DNA from: Gammaproteobacteria bacterium
GTDB lineage: Bacteria; Pseudomonadota; Gammaproteobacteria; Burkholderiales; Thiobacillaceae
DNA length: 64,000 nucleotides
Assembly (NCBI GenBank): GCA_018820765.1
Contig: JAHJNN010000012.1
Coordinates: 1-64,000, forward strand
Reading direction: 5' to 3'
This document shows, piece by piece, positions 26,924 through 35,801 of the stretch; the stretch's first letter is position 1, and the number at the start of each line of letters is the position of its first letter. Made by a program: the position numbers and the translations under genes. Under the pieces are notes generated by a model. The model had not been told where the DNA came from. It saw only the letters and a program-made list of their open reading frames with translations, and searched no databases.

Positions 26924-28312
26924 ATGATGAACAAAAGACAGGCCGTTAAAGGCCTTATGCTCGCCCCCCTCGTGCTGGCGCTATCCCTGGCCGGCGGAAT
27001 CAAGGACGCCCACAGCGCACCGACCGGCCCCGCCGAGAAACCCGACCTGAAGTTCGGTTTCATCAAGCTCACCGACATGGCGCCGCTGGCCATCGCCTAC
27101 GAAAAGCGTTTCTTCGAGGATGAAGGCTTGTACGTCACGCTGGAAGCCCAGGCCAACTGGAAAGTGCTGCTCGACCGCGTCATCGACGGTCAGCTCGACG
27201 GCGCCCACATGCTGGCCGGCCAGCCGCTGGGTGCCACCATCGGCTTCGGCACCAAGGCCGACGTCATCACCGCCTTCTCCATGGATCTGAACGGCAACGG
27301 CATCACCGTCTCCAAGCCGGTCTGGGAAGAAATGAAGAAGCGCATCCCGAAGGGCGCCGACGGCAAGCCCGTGCACCCCATCAAGGCGGACTACATGAAG
27401 CCGGTGGTGGACGCCTACAAGAAGGCAGGCAAGCCCTTCAACATGGGCATGGTGTTCCCGGTGTCCACCCACAACTACGAACTGCGCTACTGGCTCGCCG
27501 CCGGCGGCCTCCACCCCGGCTACTACGCGCCTGACAAAGGCGACACCAGCGGCCAGATCAAGGCCGACGTGCTGCTCTCCGTGACCCCGCCGCCGCAGAT
27601 GCCGGCCACCCTGGAAGCCGGCACCATCAACGGTTACTGCGTGGGCGAGCCGTGGAACCAGCAGGCCGTGTTCAAGGGCATCGGCGTACCGGTGATCACC
27701 GACTACGAAATCTGGAAGAACAATCCGGAGAAAGTCTTCGGCGTCTCGCAGGCCTGGGCGAACAAGTACCCCAACACCCACATCCATGTGGTGAAGGCCC
27801 TGATCCGCGCCGCCAAATGGCTGGACGACAACAACAACGCCAACCGGCCCGAGTCGGTGAAGATCCTGTCCCAGCCCAACTACGTGGGCGCGGACTACAA
27901 GGTCATCGCCAACAGCATGACCGGCACCTTCGAGTACGAAAAAGGCGACACCCGCAAAGTGCCGGACTTCAACGTGTTCTTCCGCTACAACGCCACCTAT
28001 CCCTACTACTCGGATGCCGTCTGGTACCTGAGCCAGATGCGCCGCTGGGGCCAGATTTCCGAGGCCAAGCCGGACAGCTGGTACATGGACATCGCGAAGA
28101 AGGTGTACCGGCCGGACATCTACGTCCAGGCGGCCAAGGAACTGATCGCCGAAGGCAAGATGAAGTCCGCGGACTTCCCCAACTTCGCCAAGGAAACCGG
28201 CTTCAAGCCGCCGCAGAAAGAGTTCATCGACGGCATCACCTATGACGGCACCAAGCCCAATGCCTATCTGGCGAAGTTCAAGATCGGCCTGAAGGGCGCT
28301 GAAAAACCTTAA
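26924..28312 (+). CDS. nrtA: NrtA-like nitrate/nitrite-binding protein 2
   Basis: This 462-residue binding protein has a signal peptide (about 30 residues, ending AHS-A) and typical NrtA features: [52 protein letters not shown] and [11 protein letters not shown]. It should deliver nitrate or nitrite to the permease encoded next. GGAG lies about 6 bp before the first of two adjacent ATGs. A strong hairpin after the stop separates it from nrtB in the same operon and may raise its transcript level. It is longer than protein 1. Confidence 0.92.
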   Translation: MMNKRQAVKGLMLAPLVLALSLAGGIKDAHSAPTGPAEKPDLKFGFIKLTDMAPLAIAYEKRFFEDEGLYVTLEAQANWKVLLDRVIDGQLDGAHMLAGQPLGATIGFGTKADVITAFSMDLNGNGITVSKPVWEEMKKRIPKGADGKPVHPIKADYMKPVVDAYKKAGKPFNMGMVFPVSTHNYELRYWLAAGGLHPGYYAPDKGDTSGQIKADVLLSVTPPPQMPATLEAGTINGYCVGEPWNQQAVFKGIGVPVITDYEIWKNNPEKVFGVSQAWANKYPNTHIHVVKALIRAAKWLDDNNNANRPESVKILSQPNYVGADYKVIANSMTGTFEYEKGDTRKVPDFNVFFRYNATYPYYSDAVWYLSQMRRWGQISEAKPDSWYMDIAKKVYRPDIYVQAAKELIAEGKMKSADFPNFAKETGFKPPQKEFIDGITYDGTKPNAYLAKFKIGLKGAEKP

Positions 28313-28351
28313 GGCAGCGAAGCCCTAAGACAGCGCAGCCGTAACGGCAGC

Positions 28352-28376
28352 CGCCCACCCCGATCCGGGGTGGGCG
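28352..28376 (+). promoter_or_regulatory. Intercistronic hairpin between nrtA and nrtB
   Basis: CGCCCACCCC/GGGGTGGGCG gives a perfect 10-bp stem with a 5-nt loop and no T-run. Such hairpins commonly stabilise the upstream mRNA, which would favour excess binding protein over permease. Confidence 0.7.
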
Positions 28377-28414
28377 CAGGCCCAACCCCTGCCCAAGTCG
28401 TAAAAGGAAACACC

Positions 28415-29407
28415 ATGAAAAGCACACCCCTGTCGAGCATCAGCCAGCCCTCCGGACGCACCCTGCCCGGACTGGACCTGTTCATGCAACTGAGCCGCAG
28501 CCTGCTGTTGCCCGTGATCGGCATCCTGCTGTTCCTGTTCATCTGGTTCAATGGCGCCCGCATGATTCACACTTCCCTGGGCGAATTCCCGGGCCCCGTT
28601 CAGGTGTGGGAACAGACCACCAACCTGGTGGCCGAGCATCAACAGGAGCACCAACGGGAGCAAGATTTCTACGCACGCCAGGAGGTCCGCAACGCGCAGA
28701 CCCTGGCTGCCAACCCCGAGGCCAAGGTCACGATCCGGCCCTATACCGGCAAGCCCACCTTCCTCGACCAGATCGTCACCAGCCTGGTCACCGTGCTATC
28801 CGGCTTTGTGCTGGCTTCGCTGATCGCCATTCCGCTGGGCATCCTGATCGGCCTCAACGAATCGGTCTACGCCGCCGTCAACCCGCTGATCCAGCTGTTC
28901 AAGCCGGTATCGCCACTGGCCTGGCTGCCGCTGGTGACCATGGTGGTGAGCGCGGTGTACGTGAGCCAGGACCCGGCCTTCTCCAAATCCTTCCTCACCT
29001 CGATGTTCACCGTGCTGCTGTGCTGCCTGTGGCCGACGGTGATCAACACCGCCGTCGGCGTGGCCAACGTCAGCAAGGACCTGCTCAACGTCAGCCAGGT
29101 GTTGCGGCTGGGCGTACTGACCCACGTATTCAAGATCATCGTGCCCGCCTCGCTGCCGCTGATGTTCACCGGCCTGCGCCTGTCCCTCGGCATCGCCTGG
29201 ATGGTGCTCATTGCCGCAGAAATGCTGGCGCAAAGCCCGGGGCTGGGGAAATTCGTGTGGGACGAGTTCCAGAACGGCAGTTCCAACTCGCTCGGCCGGA
29301 TCATGGTCGCCGTGCTGGCGATCGGCCTCATCGGCTTCATGCTTGACCGCTCCATGCTGTTCCTGCAGCGCAAAGTGAGCTGGGACAAGAACGCCATCAT
29401 GCGCTAA
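28415..29407 (+). CDS. nrtB: Nitrate/nitrite ABC transporter permease
   Basis: This 330-residue permease has an N-terminal helix (about residues 27-47), a charged periplasmic insert (about 65-115, rich in Gln/Glu), and then the BPD_transp_1 core. The EAA-like loop is around LGVLTHVFKIIVPASLPLMF. The C-terminal region has LGIAWMVLIAAEMLAQSPGL and GKFVWDEFQNGSS, typical of NrtB/SsuC-type permeases. A strong AAAGGAAA ribosome site is present. It is followed by the ATPase gene after 20 bp. Confidence 0.92.
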   Translation: MKSTPLSSISQPSGRTLPGLDLFMQLSRSLLLPVIGILLFLFIWFNGARMIHTSLGEFPGPVQVWEQTTNLVAEHQQEHQREQDFYARQEVRNAQTLAANPEAKVTIRPYTGKPTFLDQIVTSLVTVLSGFVLASLIAIPLGILIGLNESVYAAVNPLIQLFKPVSPLAWLPLVTMVVSAVYVSQDPAFSKSFLTSMFTVLLCCLWPTVINTAVGVANVSKDLLNVSQVLRLGVLTHVFKIIVPASLPLMFTGLRLSLGIAWMVLIAAEMLAQSPGLGKFVWDEFQNGSSNSLGRIMVAVLAIGLIGFMLDRSMLFLQRKVSWDKNAIMR

Positions 29408-29427
29408 GAGACAACCCGGAGCCCACC

Positions 29428-30294
29428 ATGAAAAAGTATCTGCAACTTTCAGAAGTCTCCATTGACTTCCCTATCCCCAAGGGCCTCTTCCGCGCCCTCG
29501 ACAAGGTGAGCCTGGACATCGCCCAAGGCGAATTCGTCAGCCTCATCGGCCACTCCGGCTGCGGCAAGTCCACGGTGCTGAACATCGTCGCCGGCCTGCA
29601 CCAGGCCACCGAGGGCGGCGTGCTGCTCGAAGACCGCGAAGTGAATGCCCCCGGCCCGGAGCGCGCCGTGGTGTTCCAGAACCACTCCCTGCTGCCCTGG
29701 CTGACTGCCTATGAAAACGTCGAACTGGCGGTCAAGCAGGTATTCAAAGGCAAGAAAAGCAAGGCCGAGATGCGCGAGTGGATCATCCACAACCTGGATC
29801 TGGTGCAGATGACCCACGCCCTGGACAAGCGTCCCGACGAGATCTCCGGCGGCATGAAGCAGCGCGTCGGCATCGCCCGCGCGCTGGCCATGGAACCGAA
29901 AGTGCTGCTGATGGACGAGCCCTTCGGCGCCCTCGACGCCCTGACTCGCGCCCATCTGCAGGACTCCCTGATGGAAATCCATGCCGACCTCGGCAACACG
30001 GTGATCATGATCACCCACGACGTCGACGAAGCCGTGCTGCTGTCGGACCGCATCGTCATGATGACCAACGGCCCGGCCGCCACCATCGGCGAAATCCTGC
30101 ACATCGACCTAGAGCGCCCGCGCAAGCGGGTGGAACTGGCCGGCGACGCCCGCTACAACCATTTCCGCCAGGCCGTGCTGTCCTTCCTCTATGAACGCCA
30201 GCGCAAGGTGGAGGATTTTGGCGCGCAAAAGAAAGCGCACGAGCATGAGCATGAGGCGGTAGCAGCACCGCTCAAGGTCAGCGCCGCGAAATAG
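29428..30294 (+). CDS. Nitrate/nitrite ABC transporter ATPase
   Basis: The 288-residue ABC ATPase of the NrtD/NasD type has Walker A GHSGCGKSTVLNIVAGL, Q-loop VVFQNHSLLPWLTAYENV, signature EISGGMKQRVGIARALAM, Walker B VLLMDEPFGALDALTR and switch MITHDVDEAVLLSDRI. The C terminus carries a His/Glu-rich extension (AHEHEHEAVAAPLKVSAAK). It lacks the fused binding domain of NrtC, so it probably works as a homodimer. It ends the uptake operon. Confidence 0.93.
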   Translation: MKKYLQLSEVSIDFPIPKGLFRALDKVSLDIAQGEFVSLIGHSGCGKSTVLNIVAGLHQATEGGVLLEDREVNAPGPERAVVFQNHSLLPWLTAYENVELAVKQVFKGKKSKAEMREWIIHNLDLVQMTHALDKRPDEISGGMKQRVGIARALAMEPKVLLMDEPFGALDALTRAHLQDSLMEIHADLGNTVIMITHDVDEAVLLSDRIVMMTNGPAATIGEILHIDLERPRKRVELAGDARYNHFRQAVLSFLYERQRKVEDFGAQKKAHEHEHEAVAAPLKVSAAK

Positions 30295-30423
30295 GCCGGA
30301 TGGCGCCGGGGAGAAGCCCGGCCGCCCTGCCTTGAGTCGAGCGCGGGCGCCGGCACGATGAAGGCCGGGTATTCAACCCCATGACGCGTTCGATGTTCGT
30401 ACGGCGTCTTTGCTTGCAACGCA

Positions 30424-31758
30424 TCAACGAACGGCAGCCAGCTTGGCGGACTGTTTTCTCATTCCGCCGAATACGGCTTCTGCCACATCCAAGGGAAAGT
30501 CGTCCGGTAGCAACTTGCCCACTTTGCCAATCACGGATTCCGTGGCATCGACAACCTCCCCAATTAATTGCTCTGCCGCCTCAGCTCCAAGCCCGACTTG
30601 TTGCGCCTGGGCAATCCAGTGCCGCCGCTGGACTTTCTCAATCAGGTAGTGGTTGGTGCTTCCCCGCACTGCCATGGCAAGTTTGGCCTTATGCGGGGAA
30701 ATTTGATTCCTTCCTGTCCCAATGACGGGATGGGCAGAAAGCACGTCATAGATCGGCGCGGCGTGGTAGTCGCCACCGGGGAGAAGGGCGATGCTGAAGT
30801 TCTTCCCGTGGCCATCGGTGGCGGCCAGAACCCAAAAAATGATCTGGGTTTTGAAGAAGTTATTCCGGTCCTGCTCGGCATCGTCCGATCCGAGAAGCAA
30901 TTCCATGATTTGTGCAATGCCGGGGCCGCCGTCTGACTGATATCTATGCAGTGGTGAGGTACCCGTTGCCTGACACATGTCTTCCTGGGGCAGACGGATG
31001 ATCCAGCTTCCGTCGCTTGACGGGGTACGGTCGAATCGTTTGACGACGAGCGCTTTCTGGTCCTCGAAATGCTCGATTTCGCACTGTGCGATGGGGATGC
31101 TGTAAGCCTCCATGATTTTTGAGCACAACCATTCGTTCTCCACCGAGGTGCGCATGTCGGCCTGCATATGGCCGACCTGGCCCAATGGCAGTTTGAAGAT
31201 GTGCGTTGTCGGGGTGCTCCCATGGGGCAGAAACCATCGTCCCTCGTGGCGCAACAGGGCGGTTTTCTCCTGCGCCCCCGCGATGGACAGCCTCAGGTCC
31301 TCATCGTGATCGTGCTGCCCCAAGGCTTGGGCCGACGTCGCGTTGCGTAGTCGATGAGCGACCCCTGCAGCGTTCAACGCCTCACCGTTGATTTCATACA
31401 GGTCCGATGGCGCCTCATCTTCAGGGAGGAGTTGTATTGCGCCCACGCAGTCCCGGCCCAGTTTTGCCAGCAGTTGAAAGGCATCGGTGCCTCCTGCTCG
31501 GTGACGCTGCGCCAGACGACGGCGAATGGCGTCGTTGTCGGGCAGGAGGTTGTCGAAATAGTTGGTAACAACCTGCCCCTGGTAGAGCGGATTGCCCGGC
31601 AAGAACGGCAGTGACAATGACAAGGGGCGGGACTGTTCGTCCGTGAGCCATTCGTCGAAGTAAGCAAGGCGTTCGCCTTGCCGGGTCGTTTCCCAGTAGC
31701 CGACAGGGATGCCGTTCATCCAGATGTTCAGCTTTTGTGTCTGTGCGCGGCGCCCCAT
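30424..31758 (-). CDS. hipA: HipA-type serine/threonine kinase toxin
   Basis: The 444-residue HipA-family kinase has an N-terminal HipA_N domain (LNIWMNGIPVGYWETTRQGE, then SLSLPFLPG). The kinase domain contains LRLSIAGAQEKTALL, the catalytic-loop region VLAATDGHGKNFSIALLPGG, and the metal-binding IYDVLSAHPVIG. In E. coli HipA phosphorylates glutamyl-tRNA synthetase and causes persistence. Length is normal. It follows the HTH antitoxin gene by 2 bp. The module interrupts the region after the nitrate transporter operon. Confidence 0.92.
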   Translation of the reverse strand: MGRRAQTQKLNIWMNGIPVGYWETTRQGERLAYFDEWLTDEQSRPLSLSLPFLPGNPLYQGQVVTNYFDNLLPDNDAIRRRLAQRHRAGGTDAFQLLAKLGRDCVGAIQLLPEDEAPSDLYEINGEALNAAGVAHRLRNATSAQALGQHDHDEDLRLSIAGAQEKTALLRHEGRWFLPHGSTPTTHIFKLPLGQVGHMQADMRTSVENEWLCSKIMEAYSIPIAQCEIEHFEDQKALVVKRFDRTPSSDGSWIIRLPQEDMCQATGTSPLHRYQSDGGPGIAQIMELLLGSDDAEQDRNNFFKTQIIFWVLAATDGHGKNFSIALLPGGDYHAAPIYDVLSAHPVIGTGRNQISPHKAKLAMAVRGSTNHYLIEKVQRRHWIAQAQQVGLGAEAAEQLIGEVVDATESVIGKVGKLLPDDFPLDVAEAVFGGMRKQSAKLAAVR

Positions 31759-31760
31759 GG

Positions 31761-32156
31761 TTACCAGCTTTCTTTCTTTCTTGTTGGGGCAACAATACGG
31801 CCCACTTTGACAACGGCTGACGGCTTTGCCTTCCTGATCGCCACGGCGCGGGGTGTCTTGCTGGTCTTCTGGATGACAGGCTTGACCGGGCGCTTGTTGG
31901 TGACCTTGACGGAAGGCGTAGCGCCCTTGCTGCTAGCGGGAGAAGTTTGATTGAGCGAAATTTCAACATCCAGCATGCGCAGCACCATGAAAACCCTCCC
32001 AAGCGTCGCTGTCGCTGGATTGGTTTCAAAGTAGGCATAGCTTTGCTGAGTGATTCCCAGCTTTTCGGCCATGGCTGCCTGAGTCAGCCCTTTTTCCTTG
32101 CGAAAACCCTTGAGGGCAAGAGGGACCTGGCTAAGGGTCTTGATGGGATAAGTCAC
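31761..32156 (-). CDS. hipB: HipB-type HTH antitoxin with basic C-terminal extension
   Basis: The 131-residue protein begins with an Xre/HipB helix-turn-helix (LALKGFRKEKGLTQAAMAEK, then LGITQQSYAYFE) over about residues 12-70. A long Lys/Pro/Arg-rich tail follows (about 75-131), which is not usual for HipB proteins of about 90 residues. It should bind and neutralise HipA and repress the operon. The GTG start has a good GGAGG ribosome site. Confidence 0.88.
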   Translation of the reverse strand: MTYPIKTLSQVPLALKGFRKEKGLTQAAMAEKLGITQQSYAYFETNPATATLGRVFMVLRMLDVEISLNQTSPASSKGATPSVKVTNKRPVKPVIQKTSKTPRAVAIRKAKPSAVVKVGRIVAPTRKKESW

Positions 32157-32222
32157 GTTTGCCTCCGTTCATGATCCTGCTGCGATACACAGCTCAGGCC
32201 GCAAAGGATTAACAGCCCTGTA

Positions 32223-32243
32223 TTTGTATAGTACATTTACAAA
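32223..32243 (-). promoter_or_regulatory. Candidate HipB operator
   Basis: TTTGTA and TACAAA form a dyad with a 9-bp spacer in the AT-rich segment upstream of the antitoxin gene. Its position suits autoregulation by HipB; the site itself is only inferred. Confidence 0.4.
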
Positions 32244-32317
32244 GCAGGTTCTGTAAACTGAATTAACAATCTATAACCTGTATTTCATCTCTCCTTCTGA
32301 ATCGCTTTTTGCGGGGC

Positions 32318-32398
32318 ACGTCATTCGAACCCCCGGCGCCGTTCACGCAGGCGCGCGCCAAGCTCCCTGAGTTGGCCGACCAGGCCAAGGCCGGCTGA
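32318..32398 (+). pseudogene. Possible 3' remnant of a lost gene
   Basis: A short plus-strand frame reads TSFEPPAPFTQARAKLPELA and then DQAKAG before a stop. It has high-GC codon usage unlike the adjacent AT-rich hipB promoter. It resembles the natural end of a larger protein, cut off where the hipBA module begins. No family can be named. Confidence 0.3.
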
Positions 32399-32401
32399 CA
32401 C

Positions 32402-33694
32402 TCACGGCTTTCCGTCCCCCTCCATCCCCGCTGCCCGCGCCAGCAATAAAGCCCGCTCCCGCGCGTTCTGCGCCAGCTGCGCGGCGCGCGCGAATTCGGC
32501 ACGCGCCTCCTCGACCCGATCGAGTTTGGCCAGCAAGTCGCCGCGCACCGCCGGCAGCAGGTGATAGGCCTTGAGCGCGGGCTCGGCGGCGAGCGGTTCG
32601 ACCAGTTCCAGTCCCGCCGCCGGACCGAAGGCCATGCCGACGGCGACAGCACGGTTGAGCGCCACCACCGGCGAAGGCGCGACCTGCGCCAGCGCGTCGT
32701 AGAGCGCGGCGATGCGCGCCCAGTCGGTCTCGGCGGCAACGGACGCGCGGGCGTGGCAGGCGGCGATCGCGGCCTGCAGAGTGTAGGCACCGAGCGGGCC
32801 CGGCAGGGCCTGTGCGCGTTCCAGCGCCGCCAGCCCGCGACGGATCAGCAGCCGATCCCAGCGGGCCCGGTCCTGTTCCATCAGCAGGACCGGCTGACCC
32901 GATGCATCGACGCGCGCGGCGAGCCGCGACGCCTGGATTTCCATCAATGCAAGCAGGCCCTGCACTTCGGCCTCGTCCGGCAAGCGGCTGGCGAGCACGC
33001 GTCCCAGCCGCTGCGCCTCCCCGCACAGGCTGGGCCGCATCCAGTCATCGCCGGCAGTCGCGGCGTAGCCCTCGTTGAAGATCAGGTAGAGCACTTCCAG
33101 CACCGACGGCAGGCGCGCGTGCAATTCCGCGCCGCGCGGCGTCTCGAAGGGCACGCGCGCTTCCGCCAGGCTGCGCTTGGCGCGTACGATGCGCTGCGCG
33201 ATGGTGGCGGCGGGCTTCAGGTAGGCGCGCGCGATCTCCTCCACCGACAGGCCGCCGACGACCTTCAGGGTCAACGCCGCGCGTGCCTCGGCCGAGAGCA
33301 GCGGGTGGCAGGCAGTGAAGACCAGCGCGAGCAGATCGTCGCCGATGTCGTCGTCGAGCGCGGCGTCGACCGCCTCGGCAAAATCGGCTTCACGGATCGC
33401 ATGCTGCGTGTCGAGTTCGACGGCGAGCTCGGTGTGCTTGGGAGCCGCCTGCGTGCGGTGGCGCAGCACGTCGAGCGCGCGCCGCTTCGCCGACGTGGTC
33501 AGCCAGGCGGCGGGATTATCCGGCACGCCTTCAGCCGGCCAGTGTTCCAGCGCCGCGACCAGCGCGTCCTGCGCACACTCCTCGGCCAGACCGAGATCGC
33601 GCGTGAGCCGCGCGACGCTCGCCACCACGCGCGCCGATTCGATATGCCAGATCGCCGCCAGCGTGTCGGCGGCCGCGTCGGCCGACGCCGTCAT
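32402..33694 (-). CDS. ECF-type RNA polymerase sigma factor, ECF42-like
   Basis: The 430-residue protein starts with sigma region 2 (VASVARLTRDLGLAEECAQD, then ALVAALEHWP) and region 4 (VVGGLSVEEIARAYLKPAAT, then IAQRIVRAKRSL). A long C-terminal extension with TPR-like helices follows (about residues 190-430, with NEGYAATAGDDWMRPSLCGE). This extended form is typical of ECF42 sigma factors, which are genetically linked to DGPF/YCII-domain proteins. Two such genes are upstream in the same operon. No anti-sigma factor is adjacent. Confidence 0.9.
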   Translation of the reverse strand: MTASADAAADTLAAIWHIESARVVASVARLTRDLGLAEECAQDALVAALEHWPAEGVPDNPAAWLTTSAKRRALDVLRHRTQAAPKHTELAVELDTQHAIREADFAEAVDAALDDDIGDDLLALVFTACHPLLSAEARAALTLKVVGGLSVEEIARAYLKPAATIAQRIVRAKRSLAEARVPFETPRGAELHARLPSVLEVLYLIFNEGYAATAGDDWMRPSLCGEAQRLGRVLASRLPDEAEVQGLLALMEIQASRLAARVDASGQPVLLMEQDRARWDRLLIRRGLAALERAQALPGPLGAYTLQAAIAACHARASVAAETDWARIAALYDALAQVAPSPVVALNRAVAVGMAFGPAAGLELVEPLAAEPALKAYHLLPAVRGDLLAKLDRVEEARAEFARAAQLAQNARERALLLARAAGMEGDGKP

Positions 33695-33810
33695 CGCACC
33701 AGGCTGACCATGGGCTTGAAGCCGCCCCAGAACACGCGCTTGCCGTCGAAGGGCATGGCCTCCATCGGCATGTTCGGCACGGGCACTACGTAGCCATCGA
33801 CATACGCCAT
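33691..33810 (-). pseudogene. DUF1428 (YbaA-like) gene with internal deletion
   Basis: A 39-codon frame joins the normal N terminus of a DUF1428 protein (MAYVDGYVVPVPN) to its normal C terminus (EAMPFDGKRVFWGGFKPMVS). About 75-80 central residues are missing. The frame has been kept. Its stop overlaps the sigma-factor start (ATGA) and it begins 1 bp after the VOC gene, so translational coupling may explain why the stub is retained. Confidence 0.75.
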
Positions 33811-33811
33811 A

Positions 33812-34213
33812 TCAGCCTCCCTCCTGAGGATTCATCTGAAACACCTCCCAGACGTGTCCGTCCAGGTCCTGAAAACCATGCTGATACATGAAGCCGTGAT
33901 CCTGCGGCGCGCTGTAGGTGTTGCCGCCGGCAGCCACCGCCTCGCGCACCATCGCGTCCACCGCCTCCCGGCTGTCGAGCTGCAGGGCCAGCAGAACCTC
34001 GGTGGCGGCGCGTGCGTCGGCGGGCGGATATGGCGCAAAGCCGGCGAAGCGTTCGCGCGTCAGCAGCATGGCAAAGATGTTCTCGCCGACGATCATGCAG
34101 GTGGCGGTGTCGTCGGTGAATTTCGGATTGAAGGTGAAGCCCAGCCGGGCGAAGAAGGCGATGGATGCCTTCAGGTCCGCCACGGGCAGGTTGACGAAGA
34201 TTTGCTTGATCAT
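33812..34213 (-). CDS. VOC-family (glyoxalase-like) protein
   Basis: The 133-residue protein has the VOC fold pattern: FVNLPVADLKASIAFFARLGF, a middle MIVGENIFAMLLTRERFAGF, and the end YSAPQDHGFMYQHGFQDLDG then HVWEVFQMNP. Such proteins bind a metal and catalyse isomerisation, dioxygenation or drug resistance reactions; the substrate here is unknown. GGAGAA precedes the chosen ATG. It is part of the sigma-factor operon. Confidence 0.88.
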   Translation of the reverse strand: MIKQIFVNLPVADLKASIAFFARLGFTFNPKFTDDTATCMIVGENIFAMLLTRERFAGFAPYPPADARAATEVLLALQLDSREAVDAMVREAVAAGGNTYSAPQDHGFMYQHGFQDLDGHVWEVFQMNPQEGG

Positions 34214-34238
34214 GGATGCGTTCTCCTGGGGGTGCAAT

Positions 34239-34562
34239 TCAGCCGCCCGCAATCGCACCGACGATGATCAGCGGCTCGCGGCCGGCGGCAACGGCGTCGG
34301 GCAACGGGGCGTCGGGGGCGCTATTCGAGAGATCGTCCTGGCAGGCATAGAAGCGCACCAGCGGACGTCGCTGGCCGGTGGCGCGGTCGCGCACGACGCC
34401 GGCAAGCATGGGGTAAGCCGCTTCGAGCGCATCGAGCACCGCGGCGAGCGTGACCGGGCCGGCGAGCTCGAGCTCGACCTCGGACGTGCTGCACCGCGCC
34501 AGCGTGGTCAGGTGATACGGCAGCACGACGCGAACGGTGTGCCTGTCGAGATCGGCGGCCAT
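34239..34562 (-). CDS. MoaD/ThiS-like ubiquitin-fold protein
   Basis: The 107-residue protein resembles MoaD/ThiS-family sulfur carriers in its central part ([20 protein letters not shown] then [11 protein letters not shown]) and ends [11 protein letters not shown], with the C-terminal diglycine. It starts 2 bp after the stop of the BNR-repeat gene, and that pairing is recurrent in bacteria. Whether it carries sulfur is unknown. Confidence 0.75.
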   Translation of the reverse strand: MAADLDRHTVRVVLPYHLTTLARCSTSEVELELAGPVTLAAVLDALEAAYPMLAGVVRDRATGQRRPLVRFYACQDDLSNSAPDAPLPDAVAAGREPLIIVGAIAGG

Positions 34563-34564
34563 GG

Positions 34565-35677
34565 TCAGGACAGCGTCTGCACGCTGACCGAGAGCACGGC
34601 CGGCAGGTCGCGCACGATCGCCTGCCAGTGGTCGCCCGCGTCGGGCGAGACGTAGACCTGGCCGCCGGTGGTGCCGAAATACACGCCGCAGGGATCGAGT
34701 GCGTCGACCGCCATGGCATCGCGCAGCACGTTCACGTAGCAGTGTTCCTGCGGCAGGCCGTCGGTCAGCGCGTCCCAGGCGTTGCCGCCCGCGGTGCTGC
34801 GGTAGACGCGCAGCTTGCCCTCGGGCGGGTAATGCTCCGAGTCGCTCTTGATCGGCACGACGTAGACGGTATCCGGGTCGTGCGCATGCACCGCCATGGC
34901 GAAACCGAAATCGCTGGGCAGATTGCCGCTGACCTCGAACCACGACTCGCCGGCATCGTCGCTGCGCATCACATCCCAGTGCTTCTGCATGAAGAGCGTC
35001 TCCGGCCGCGCCGGATGCATCGCGATGCGGTGCACGCAATGGCCGATTTCGGCGTCCGGTTCGGGGATGTATTGCGAATGCAGGCCGCGGTTGACCGGCT
35101 TCCACGAAACGCCGCCGTCGTCGCTGCGGAACGCGCCGGCCGCCGAGATCGCCACGACCATCCGCGCCGGGTTCGCGGGATCGAGCAGGATGGTGTGCAG
35201 GCACATGCCGCCGGCGCCCGGCATCCATTTCGCGCCCTGCTGCTCGCGCAGGCCGGGCAACTCCTGCCAGGTCTGCCCGCCGTCGGTGGAGCGGAACAGC
35301 GCGGCGTCCTCGACCCCGGCGTAGACCGTGTCGGGGTCGGTCGGCGAGGGTTCCAGATGCCACACGCGCTTGAACGCCCACGGTTTCGGCGTGCCGTCGT
35401 AATGCAGGTGCGTGCCCGGGTCGCCGGCATAGCTGAAATCGTTGCCGACCGGGTTCCAGGTCGCGCCGCCGTCGTCGGAGCGCTGGATCACCTGGCCGAA
35501 CCAGCTGCTGGTCTGCGAGGCATAGAGCCGGTCGGGGTTGGCCGGCGAGCCGGCGATATGAAAGATTTCCCAGCCGCCAAAGTGCGGCCCGCTCACCTGC
35601 CAGTCGCGGCGGGCGGCGTCGGACGTCAGGATGAACGCGCCCTTGCGCGTTCCCACCAGGACACGGATACGGCTCAT
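34565..35677 (-). CDS. BNR/Asp-box beta-propeller protein
   Basis: The 370-residue protein has repeated Asp-box motifs: [42 protein letters not shown] and [11 protein letters not shown]. These build a sialidase-like or photosystem-assembly (Ycf48)-like beta-propeller. It has no signal peptide, so it should be cytoplasmic. Catalytic sialidase residues are not evident. It sits in the sigma-factor operon with a MoaD-like protein; the role is unknown. Confidence 0.85.
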   Translation of the reverse strand: MSRIRVLVGTRKGAFILTSDAARRDWQVSGPHFGGWEIFHIAGSPANPDRLYASQTSSWFGQVIQRSDDGGATWNPVGNDFSYAGDPGTHLHYDGTPKPWAFKRVWHLEPSPTDPDTVYAGVEDAALFRSTDGGQTWQELPGLREQQGAKWMPGAGGMCLHTILLDPANPARMVVAISAAGAFRSDDGGVSWKPVNRGLHSQYIPEPDAEIGHCVHRIAMHPARPETLFMQKHWDVMRSDDAGESWFEVSGNLPSDFGFAMAVHAHDPDTVYVVPIKSDSEHYPPEGKLRVYRSTAGGNAWDALTDGLPQEHCYVNVLRDAMAVDALDPCGVYFGTTGGQVYVSPDAGDHWQAIVRDLPAVLSVSVQTLS

Positions 35678-35695
35678 GAATCGCTCCTTGTTGCG

Positions 35696-35800
35696 TCAGT
35701 GTGCCATCACGTGGCGCGCGAAATTGTCGAGAATGGCCTGCCAGCCCGCACGCTGGGTCTCGACCGGGTACGTGGTCTCGGCGTCACTGCATGCCGAATG
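35696..35800 (-). pseudogene. C-terminal remnant of an SRPBCC (AHSA1-type) gene
   Basis: The frame reads [20 protein letters not shown] then FARHVMAH and stops. This matches the final helix of AHSA1/SRPBCC proteins, which normally have about 140-160 residues. The N-terminal domain is absent, because the upstream PhnB-like gene ends where it should begin. SRPBCC genes are usual members of such sigma-factor operons, so this is probably a deletion scar. Confidence 0.65.
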
Positions 35801-35801
35801 C

